From Chitinophagaceae bacterium (lineage in GTDB: Bacteria; Bacteroidota; Bacteroidia; Chitinophagales; Chitinophagaceae): DNA of 8,377 bases. Location of the stretch: assembly GCA_021323155.1 (NCBI GenBank), contig JAJTCI010000087.1:1-8377 (forward strand). The letters run 5' to 3'. The notes under the pieces are model-generated. The model was given only the letters and a program-made list of their open reading frames with translations, was not told where the DNA came from and did not search any database. Shown here piece after piece: positions 1 to 4,496 of the stretch; within the stretch, counting starts at the first letter, position 1; the number at the start of each line of letters is the position of its first letter. The position numbers and the translations under genes were made by a program.

Positions 1-1
1 C

Positions 2-367
2 GACAGCTATGTGAAGTTCTTTTTCCGGGATAATACGCGCCGCATGCCACCCGGTGTACGCGTGTTCAATAAAGTCGGGTGGAGCTATGGCTTCATGACC
101 GACGTGTCTTACATCGTGGACTTTAATAATAACATCGAGTTCATGCTTGCCGCCACCATCTATGTCAACAGCGATGAAGTAGTGAACGACGGAAAATACG
201 ATTACAATTCCGTCGGCTACCCTTTCCTCTACCAACTGGGGCAGACGATCTATCGCCACGAGTTACAACGAAAAAGAAAACACAGTCCCGATCTTTCTGC
301 TTTCAAGCTGGAGTACGAAAGCCGTGGTCCTGAAACAACCTTGCCGTTGCAGCGTGTAGACAACTGA
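2..367 (+). CDS. Serine hydrolase, class A beta-lactamase-like, C-terminal part (5' end outside the window)
   Basis: The frame is open from the first bases and stops with TGA at 365-367. A GTG at 11-13 is only an internal Val codon, so the gene is truncated by the window edge. The 121 visible residues include NKVGWSYGFMTDVSYIVDF, followed by NIEFMLAATIYVNSD and a short helical tail rich in Arg/Lys. This resembles the C-terminal part of class A beta-lactamase-fold serine hydrolases (Beta-lactamase2 type), where a K-T/S-G strand precedes a YG..D..Y strand; here the motif reads K-V-G. The active-site Ser-x-x-Lys would lie upstream and cannot be checked. Proteins of this type in Bacteroidota are usually exported and act on beta-lactams or cell-wall peptides, but the substrate cannot be named. 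Family assignment is from motif memory only. Confidence 0.6.
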   Translation, partial: DSYVKFFFRDNTRRMPPGVRVFNKVGWSYGFMTDVSYIVDFNNNIEFMLAATIYVNSDEVVNDGKYDYNSVGYPFLYQLGQTIYRHELQRKRKHSPDLSAFKLEYESRGPETTLPLQRVDN

Positions 368-419
368 AACCCTTCATTAATGAAAGCCATTACCCGGACT
401 ACAAAATAGTAAAGCTAGT

Positions 420-911
420 ATGCCACTAAATGAAACACAGTTCACCAAAGACCTCACGAACAAAATGGTGCTGGTCACCCGCAGGTTCAATGCACCTGTA
501 GAACTAGTGTGGAAATACTGGACCCAAAAAGAACACCTCGACCAGTGGTGGGCACCGCAACCTTTTAAGGCCAGGACAAGATCTATGGACTTCCGCGAAG
601 GCGGCACCTGGTTGTATTGTATGGAAGGACCCTCAGGCGAACGACACTGGGCACGCGCCGACTATGAGACCATCATACCCGGCCAACGCTTCACCTGCAT
701 GGATGCTTTCTGTGATGAGAACGGCGGACTCACCACCTACGCACCCCGCATGCATTGGGATGTGACATTTATACCCGAAGCCGATGGCACGTTGGTGACC
801 ACACAGCTTACGTTCAACAGCGAAGCGGAGCTGGACAAGATCATGGCAATGGGATTTAAAGAAGGCTTCACCGCCGCCCATACCAACCTCGACACCCTGC
901 TGGCGAAATAA
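420..911 (+). CDS. SRPBCC-fold protein, AHSA1-like
   Basis: A complete 163-residue protein. Signature segments of the SRPBCC/activator-of-Hsp90-ATPase-like family are present: RRFNAPVELVWKYWTQKEHL followed by DQWWAP (residues 21-46), DFREGGTWLY (57-66), a run of beta strands with HWDVTFIPEADGTLV (112-126), and a closing helix GFKEGFTAAHTNLDTLL (145-161). Small soluble proteins of this fold bind hydrophobic ligands in a deep cavity. Most bacterial AHSA1-like members have no known substrate and no signal peptide, and this one also lacks one, so a cytoplasmic location is expected. ATG at 420 is the first start after an in-frame stop; ATG at 465 would give 148 residues and still keep the fold. 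No clear Shine-Dalgarno is present. It follows the serine hydrolase by 52 bp on the same strand, so they may be co-transcribed, although a shared function is not evident. Confidence 0.9.
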   Translation: MPLNETQFTKDLTNKMVLVTRRFNAPVELVWKYWTQKEHLDQWWAPQPFKARTRSMDFREGGTWLYCMEGPSGERHWARADYETIIPGQRFTCMDAFCDENGGLTTYAPRMHWDVTFIPEADGTLVTTQLTFNSEAELDKIMAMGFKEGFTAAHTNLDTLLAK

Positions 912-960
912 AACAGCTGTTCTTTAATGAATAGCCCAACGTACTGCGGGTCTACCCTTG

Positions 961-1085
961 GTACTTCGGGACTTCGCGCCTTTGTTATCCCACACTTTTT
1001 GCTTCTTTATGTGATAAAATAATTCACTCTCCTTTTGCCTCTTTGCTTCCTTTACTCCTTTGCTTGAAAAAACTTCGCGTGAAAC
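961..1085. repeat. Degenerate ACTTCGCG / CTTTGC pyrimidine-rich repeats
   Basis: ACTTCGCG occurs at 971-978 and again at 1072-1079. Between them lies a run of 8- to 10-bp units at 1029-1063: CTCCTTTTGC, CTCTTTGC, TTCCTTTAC, TCCTTTGC. The block sits between the end of the SRPBCC gene and the 1094-1117 hairpin. I recall similar CTTCGCG.CTTTGCG strings between genes in Bacteroidota and treat this as a decayed dispersed repeat. That family assignment is inference. Confidence 0.45.
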
Positions 1086-1093
1086 AAAAAGCA

Positions 1094-1117
1094 AAAGGCA
1101 GCCCGAAAGCTGCCTTT
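1094..1117 (-). terminator. Rho-independent terminator, best on the minus strand
   Basis: A perfect 9-bp stem, AAAGGCAGC / GCTGCCTTT, encloses a 6-nt loop (1103-1108). Read on the minus strand the stem is followed by TGCTTTTTGTTTC, a good U tract. On the plus strand the tail is only TTTACATT, so termination of the SRPBCC transcript 180 bp upstream is possible but weaker. The nearest minus-strand gene feeding it is the small gene at 1311-1469, which would leave an untranslated 3' region of about 190 nt. Confidence 0.6.
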
Positions 1118-1270
1118 ACATTGAGAGTCAATATTAAAGCCATCCGTCTCGAAATCCTTTCATCATCCTCATCCCTCAGTTCCTTCGCACTGGATGATGT
1201 TATTGCTGCCGTTCATTTCCTTTCATTGTATTTCCTGTAGTATTATGACTAACAACTATGCCAAGAGAAG

Positions 1271-1290
1271 AATTGAACGTGTTTTCAATT
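1271..1290 (-). other. Small stem-loop after the 1311-1469 gene
   Basis: AATTGAA (1271-1277) and TTCAATT (1284-1290) form a perfect 7-bp stem with a 6-nt loop, starting about 20 nt past the stop codon of the minus-strand small gene. The sequence after it on the minus strand (CTTCTCTTGG) lacks a continuous T run, so it is at best a weak terminator or an mRNA 3' stabilising structure. Confidence 0.3.
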
Positions 1291-1310
1291 GTCCACTATT
1301 GTGAATAACA

Positions 1311-1469
1311 CTATCCTACCTGGTTCAGTTGAAGGATTGTGCTCCTGATCTGTTTATTGATCTTTTCCAGTTCAGATGACGGCCGGTTATTCTGCAGCGC
1401 CTCGCTGAACATCCGCACCAGCGATCGGTATTTCTCTGTAAGTATGTATCGTAACGTATGCATTGCCAT
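1311..1469 (-). CDS. Small helical hypothetical protein (52 codons)
   Basis: A short minus-strand frame begins at ATG 1469-1467 and ends at TAG 1313-1311. Its product starts MAMHTLRYILTEKYRSLVRM and ends KINKQIRSTILQLNQVG. It is charged, amphipathic and predicted to be almost entirely helical, with a composition typical of real small proteins. A purine-rich AAAGGA abuts the first ATG (too close) but lies 6 nt upstream of the Met codon at position 3 (1463-1461), so the 50-residue form is probably the one translated. There is no signal peptide or membrane segment. It is divergent from the DUF3606-like gene. I do not recognise the family. Such small proteins are often missed by gene callers. Confidence comes from composition, codon use and the ribosome-binding site, not from homology. 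Confidence 0.6.
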   Translation of the reverse strand: MAMHTLRYILTEKYRSLVRMFSEALQNNRPSSELEKINKQIRSTILQLNQVG

Positions 1470-1516
1470 TCCTTTTGTTTTTATAGTTTCTTCTATCTAT
1501 ACTATACAGTGCCTGT

Positions 1517-1552
1517 GCCGGAAAGAGGGTTATATCATATATTTTTTCCGGC
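1517..1552. promoter_or_regulatory. Inverted repeat in the divergent spacer
   Basis: GCCGGAAA (1517-1524) and TTTCCGGC (1545-1552) are perfect inverted copies separated by a 20-bp AT-rich stretch. The spacer lies between the divergently transcribed small genes 1311-1469 and 1654-1839. A regulator binding site for one or both, or an mRNA leader hairpin, is possible; nothing in the sequence decides. Confidence 0.3.
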
Positions 1553-1614
1553 GGCAGTCATAAGGTGTGGGTGCCAGACCTTTACCTACATGTTAATGTT
1601 TTTTCCAATTGGAG

Positions 1615-1641
1615 TTGGCACAGTTTTGTACCAGCTATACT
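1615..1641 (+). promoter_or_regulatory. Possible promoter of the DUF3606-like gene
   Basis: TTGGCA (1615-1620) and TATACT (1636-1641) are separated by 15 bp. This is short for a classic sigma-70 promoter, but the TTG-to-TA distance of 21 bp is close to the Bacteroidota arrangement. Transcription would begin near 1648, giving an almost leaderless message for the ATG at 1654. Confidence 0.25.
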
Positions 1642-1653
1642 TAAAGATGGGTG

Positions 1654-1839
1654 ATGAACACAGGAAATTCTGACGGCAATGGGAAACAACAATACACCGA
1701 AGAACAGCAATGGACCATTCGCTATATGGTCGCAAAACTCGGAGCGACCGAAGACGAGATCATAGAAGCGATCACAGAAGTGGGGAATGATACAAAAGAA
1801 ATTGAAGCTTACCTGGTGTTAAAGGGCAGACGTAATTAG
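1654..1839 (+). CDS. Small DUF3606-like protein
   Basis: A 61-residue soluble protein. A polar N-terminus (1-12) precedes a compact helical core, with WTIRYMVAKLGATEDEIIEA at residues 20-39 and ITEVGNDTKEIEAYL at 40-54. The pattern of a Trp/Tyr helix, 'LG.t..e...Ai..VG.....i..yL', matches my memory of DUF3606, a family of about 60-residue bacterial proteins of unknown function. ATG at 1654 is preferred over the in-frame GTG at 1651. There is no strong Shine-Dalgarno. The gene ends 12 bp before the stop codon of the convergent sensor gene, with a T-rich stretch (1855-1862) between them and overlapping the sensor's last codons. The role is unknown; the assignment rests on a few positions and is moderate. 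Confidence 0.7.
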   Translation: MNTGNSDGNGKQQYTEEQQWTIRYMVAKLGATEDEIIEAITEVGNDTKEIEAYLVLKGRRN

Positions 1840-1851
1840 AAGCCCCATCCC

Positions 1852-3531
1852 TTATTTTTTTTCTCCCGCATTCACGGTGATCTTGCGGATGATCTCGTCC
1901 AGCTGCATCGTCGACGCTTCCAGGTGCCTCAATACCTCCGCGTTTTGTTCGCTCATACCCTGCAGATCAAAGCACGGTACCAACCCAAGTATATTGGCAA
2001 CGGGGCGGCGCAGTTCATGCGACTGTATCCATGCGATCTGTTTCAGTTGCGCATTCTGTTTCTCTATTCTTTCCAGGTATTCCTGCTGTTCCGTGATGTC
2101 GCGTGATATACAACTCACTCCGATCACCTGCCGGTGTTCATTGTGTATGGGGTTGAACCGTACCTCCTCGTGCAATACCTGGCCATTGCTCTGCAACGTA
2201 CGAACCACCTTGAATGATTCCGCGTTGAAAGCACGGCCATAATAGTGCATCCATTCGTGGTAGGAATTCTCGGAAAAATACTCACGCTTAAGGGCCGATA
2301 CATCATGCCCCGTGATTTTCTGCATCCGCTTCCGGAAACTGGTATTGGCAGAGATAATATTGAGTTCTTTGTCTACACTCCAGATCAGGTCCTCCGTATT
2401 ATCGATCGTAGCTTTCAGGTTTTGTTCGTTCAGCGATACGGCACGCTGCAGTGTTTTCCTTTCGGTGATGTCCATAAAAAAAGCGGTGATGCCATTTCCT
2501 GAAGGATACAGGTTAGCCGCAAGCCACACATTAAGCGGCCTGTAGTACGCTTCAAAATGAACGCTGGTCCTGGTGGCCACGGCCTGCTCGTATTGCTTCC
2601 CGAACACAGTGCCCTCCGCTTCCGGGAACACCTCCCACAGTGGTTTACCCAACAGGTCTTCATGGTTCCGGTGCACCATCCGCTCGAAAGTACTGTTCAC
2701 GTAAGTAAAACGATGGTGTTCATCAACGGCGAAGAAACCGTCCGTGATACTCTGCAGGAGCGCTTCCATTTCGCGCGCCTTTGCTTCCAATGCGGTTTTC
2801 GCATGCACCATTTCATCGGCGTTCAGTGCCATCACCAGTCGCGCGTCCTGCTGCTGGAATTTCATGGTGTAGGCATCGACCTGCACGAAAAATATGGACC
2901 CGTCTTTTCGTTTGTGCCGCCAGATACCGAAGTTGGCGAATTGACTTCTATCCGTTCTAACCAACGAAAGAAACTGTTGCCGGTCTTCAGCCGGTCTTAT
3001 TTTATCTGCAGTGAGTGAGAGGAACTCTTGCCTGGAATAACCATATTGTTGCAGGGCTGAATGATTCACCGCAAGGAACCGGAAGGTTTCGTGTTCAAAA
3101 ATGAACATAGGCGCGGGGTTCTCATCAAACAGGCGGCGGTAATCCGAAAGTATTCGTCCCCTCACCCGTACGTAACGCAGTGAACGCTCTAAGACGTCTT
3201 TCCCGATCCTTTCTTTCTCCAGGTAATCGTCCGCACCCTGTCCCAGCAAATGGAAAGCGTCGGCCCCGTTAACGGTATCGGCGATGATGATAACGGGCGT
3301 ATCAGGAAAAATACTCTTAAGACCGGACAGCGTCCCCTGAGCCGGCGCGTCGGGCAATTCAAGTGCGGCAATCACCGAACCGATCCCGGGCTCCGCTGCC
3401 AAACTTGCTTCCTGAAAACAGCAACATTCAATGATTCCACCGGGAGGATAACCGATCTGGAGCAGGTACTTCCTTAACAGGAGCAGGACATCTGGTTCAT
3501 CGTCAACGATAAGGATTTTTTCTCGCGTCAT
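1852..3531 (-). CDS. Degenerate receiver, three PAS domains and H-box (HisKA) without ATPase domain
   Basis: A 559-residue cytoplasmic signalling protein. Residues 4-124 form a receiver fold: KILIVDDEPD keeps the acidic pair D10/D11 and K106 (DDYLEK) is kept. The phosphoacceptor position in 'IAALELPD' is Ala56, and the usual Thr/Ser in 'VIIIAD' is Ala84. PAS domains follow at about 130-240, 253-357 and 370-482; the last two end in the PAC-like FFMDITER and CISRDITE. Two short coiled linkers (about 240-258 and 483-500) join domains. The C-terminus (490-555) is a HisKA-like dimerisation and phosphoacceptor helix pair, with H505 in SHELRRP followed by VANILGL. The protein stops there with no HATPase_c domain. 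It probably senses a small ligand or redox state through PAS and passes signals by dimerisation or by phosphate exchange with another kinase. A promoter-like sequence lies at 3566-3596. No membrane segment is visible. Confidence 0.92.
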   Translation of the reverse strand: MTREKILIVDDEPDVLLLLRKYLLQIGYPPGGIIECCCFQEASLAAEPGIGSVIAALELPDAPAQGTLSGLKSIFPDTPVIIIADTVNGADAFHLLGQGADDYLEKERIGKDVLERSLRYVRVRGRILSDYRRLFDENPAPMFIFEHETFRFLAVNHSALQQYGYSRQEFLSLTADKIRPAEDRQQFLSLVRTDRSQFANFGIWRHKRKDGSIFFVQVDAYTMKFQQQDARLVMALNADEMVHAKTALEAKAREMEALLQSITDGFFAVDEHHRFTYVNSTFERMVHRNHEDLLGKPLWEVFPEAEGTVFGKQYEQAVATRTSVHFEAYYRPLNVWLAANLYPSGNGITAFFMDITERKTLQRAVSLNEQNLKATIDNTEDLIWSVDKELNIISANTSFRKRMQKITGHDVSALKREYFSENSYHEWMHYYGRAFNAESFKVVRTLQSNGQVLHEEVRFNPIHNEHRQVIGVSCISRDITEQQEYLERIEKQNAQLKQIAWIQSHELRRPVANILGLVPCFDLQGMSEQNAEVLRHLEASTMQLDEIIRKITVNAGEKK

Positions 3532-3565
3532 AGGATACAGGTCGTTTAATCCTTTGCGGTCATAT

Positions 3566-3596
3566 GGAAATTACGACGATAGGCCCGCTTTTCAAA
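3566..3596 (-). promoter_or_regulatory. Bacteroidota-type promoter of the sensor gene
   Basis: On the minus strand TTTG (3596-3593) is followed after exactly 19 bp by TAATTTCC (3573-3566), close to the Bacteroidota consensus TTTG-N19-TAnnTTTG with two mismatches at the end of the -7 box. Transcription would start near 3560, about 28 nt before the ATG at 3531. Confidence 0.45.
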
Positions 3597-3679
3597 AAAA
3601 AATCCGCATCGCTTCCGCATGGATAACATGTGCTTTTCCTGCATTTTCGACTAGGCTCGAAACGGCTTTAATTTCCTCC

Positions 3680-3687
3680 TACTTTAG
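3680..3687 (+). promoter_or_regulatory. Possible -7 promoter box immediately before the 3692 start
   Basis: TACTTTAG differs from the Bacteroidota -7 box TAnnTTTG at one position and sits 4 bp before the ATG at 3692. If used, the message would begin at or next to the start codon. No matching -33 TTTG is seen at the right distance, so support is partial. Confidence 0.3.
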
Positions 3688-3691
3688 CAAC

Positions 3692-4171
3692 ATGAAGGCA
3701 GCCTCCGTCAACGAGATCAAAGATCAACTAAAAGAGACCAGCAAAACAGAACTCATTGCGCTCTGCCTGCGACTGGCCCGCTTTAAGAAAGAGAACAAGG
3801 AACTCCTGGATTTTCTTCTCTTCCAGGCGCACGACCTCGAAGGCTACACTACACTGGTGAAAGGCGAAATGGATGAACTGTTCAACGACGTAAACACCAA
3901 AGGCGTCTACCTCGCCAAGAAAACACTGCGCAAGATCCTGCGCATCGCAAACAAATACATTCGTTATACCGGCAGCAAGACCGCCGAAGCGGATATACTC
4001 ATTCATTACCTCACCCGCTTCCGTGCTACCGGCCTTCCGTGGCAGAAAACAAAAGTGCTCCGCAATATCCACGATGCCCAGCTAAAGAAAATAACCGCCG
4101 CCATCGACGGCATGCACGAAGACCTGCAATACGACTACCGCAAAGCGTTGGAGGAGCTGTCAGGGGAGTGA
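3692..4171 (+). CDS. All-helical hypothetical protein, possibly DUF6155-like
   Basis: A 159-residue protein, strongly helical and rich in Lys, Leu, Glu and Asp, with no signal peptide or membrane segment. Its opening (MKAASVNEIKDQLKETSKTE) and the stretch RFKKENKELLDFLLF (30-44) recall the DUF6155 group, where a 'LK.LSK.EL' helix is followed by a 'K..YLDF' helix. Further helices run over LAKKTLRKILRIANKYIRYT (74-93) and ADILIHYLTRF (100-110). The frame is open upstream to 3554, but that extension is unlike the rest, runs toward the divergent promoter, and would place the gene's own -7-like box inside the coding region, so I choose the ATG at 3692. It is divergent from the PAS sensor with 160 bp between starts, which permits co-regulation. 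Function is unknown; the family suggestion is tentative. Confidence 0.85.
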   Translation: MKAASVNEIKDQLKETSKTELIALCLRLARFKKENKELLDFLLFQAHDLEGYTTLVKGEMDELFNDVNTKGVYLAKKTLRKILRIANKYIRYTGSKTAEADILIHYLTRFRATGLPWQKTKVLRNIHDAQLKKITAAIDGMHEDLQYDYRKALEELSGE

Positions 4172-4178
4172 AACATAA

Positions 4179-4198
4179 CCCCACCATTTATGGTGGGG
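4179..4198. repeat. Palindrome module A, copy 1
   Basis: CCCCACCAT and ATGGTGGGG form a perfect 9-bp inverted repeat around TT, beginning 8 bp after the stop codon of the 3692-4171 gene. It could act as a 3' hairpin, but no T tract follows on the plus strand. A near-identical copy is at 7080-7099. Confidence 0.75.
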
Positions 4199-4219
4199 AT
4201 GAAAAAGCATCATTCAACC

Positions 4220-4233
4220 CGGGCTTTAGCCCG
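4220..4233. repeat. Palindrome module B, copy 1
   Basis: CGGGCTTTAGCCCG has 5 or more paired bases on each side of a TTTA centre. The core GGGCTTTAGCCC recurs at 7121-7132, about 20 bp after module A in both copies. Confidence 0.7.
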
Positions 4234-4260
4234 TACTTTGATCATCGGTGTGCTGCCCGC

Positions 4261-4320
4261 AGTTGTGGGTCGCTGCCCACCGTTGGTGGTCGTCTACCGC
4301 CGTTGTTGGTCGCCCCTGGC
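4261..4320. repeat. 20-bp tandem repeat, GTTGTTGGTCG family
   Basis: Three head-to-tail units start at 4261, 4281 and 4301 with an exact 20-bp period: AGTTGTGGGTCG, CGTTGGTGGTCG and CGTTGTTGGTCG, each followed by a C-rich 8-bp tail. A further TTGTTGGTCG lies at 4360-4369. The same unit forms the array at 8311-8377. Confidence 0.75.
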
Positions 4321-4346
4321 CAGCCGTAGACAGGCTGACCAACAAC
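4302..4346. repeat. Long inverted repeat GTTGTTGGTC / GACCAACAAC
   Basis: GTTGTTGGTC (4302-4311) and its perfect inverse GACCAACAAC (4337-4346) flank a 25-bp loop that contains a smaller CAGCC/GGCTG stem. In RNA or single-stranded DNA this gives a nested hairpin. The same 10-bp arms occur with only a 4-nt loop at 7141-7164. Confidence 0.7.
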
Positions 4347-4409
4347 TTCCTTCATACTATTGTTGGTCGCCACTCGTGACGTGACGACAATTTACGGACC
4401 TGTCTCTTT

Positions 4410-4453
4410 GCAATCATCGCCTACCTGCAACTTGCAACCTGAAACCTGCAACC
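4410..4453. repeat. Heptamer array (module C), copy 1
   Basis: A lead sequence GCAATCATCGCCTACC is followed by four tandem 7-bp units: TGCAACT, TGCAACC, TGAAACC, TGCAACC (4426-4453). The first 32 bp (4410-4441) are identical to 7420-7451. The array ends 43 bp beyond the stop codon of the beta-helix gene. Confidence 0.8.
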
Positions 4454-4496
4454 TGACTTAAGTCGCCACCGACCAACCACCACCGATCAACGAACC

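Larger units (their letters stand above)
912..1310. other. Intergenic stretch without a convincing gene
   Basis: This 399-bp gap holds degenerate pyrimidine-rich repeats (about 961-1085), the hairpin at 1094-1117 and a smaller hairpin at 1271-1290. Open frames crossing it (for example 1043-1240 on the plus strand) are low complexity, start inside the repeat, cross the hairpin and look like no protein family. On the minus strand 1118-1250 contains only very short start-to-stop frames (7 to 15 codons). A small RNA ending at the 1094-1117 hairpin is possible but has no direct support. Confidence 0.6.
4172..4496. other. Repeat-filled spacer, copy 1 of the composite repeat
   Basis: This 325-bp spacer lies between the convergent genes 3692-4171 and 4497-6962. 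In order it holds the CCCCACC...GGTGGGG palindrome (4179-4198), CGGGCTTTAGCCCG (4220-4233), a 20-bp-period GTTGTTGGTCG array with inverted partners (4261-4370), and a TGCAACC heptamer array (4410-4453). Two inverted GTTGGTCG-like copies (4463-4491) follow just before the stop codon of the beta-helix gene. I see no plausible protein or known RNA here. Confidence 0.7.

Noticed and set aside
1043..1240. 65-codon open frame on the plus strand
   Set aside because: Starts in the pyrimidine-rich repeat, crosses the terminator hairpin, and is low complexity (Leu/Ser runs).
1614..1630. Sigma-54 promoter (TTGGCAC...TTGTA) before the DUF3606-like gene
   Set aside because: The gap between the GG and GC-like elements is one base short (4 instead of 5) and the second element reads TTGTA, not TTGCA; sigma-54 spacing is strict.
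2557..3018. 153-codon open frame on the plus strand
   Set aside because: It lies antisense inside the PAS region of the 559-residue sensor, whose domains are clear; it has no recognisable domain of its own.
3554..3691. N-terminal extension of the 3692 gene
   Set aside because: The 46 added residues differ in composition from the helical protein, extend towards the sensor promoter and would put the -7-like box inside the coding region.
4179..4198. Rho-independent terminator of the 3692-4171 gene
   Set aside because: The stem is good and well placed, but GATGAAAAA follows instead of a T tract, and a copy occurs at 7080 where no plus-strand gene ends.
4302..4346. Integron attC site
   Set aside because: The arms (GTTGTTGGTC / GACCAACAAC) do not match GTTRRRY / RYYYAAC and there is no integrase or cassette structure.
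4261..4370. CRISPR array
   Set aside because: Units are contiguous 20-bp tandem repeats without unique spacers, and no cas genes are present.
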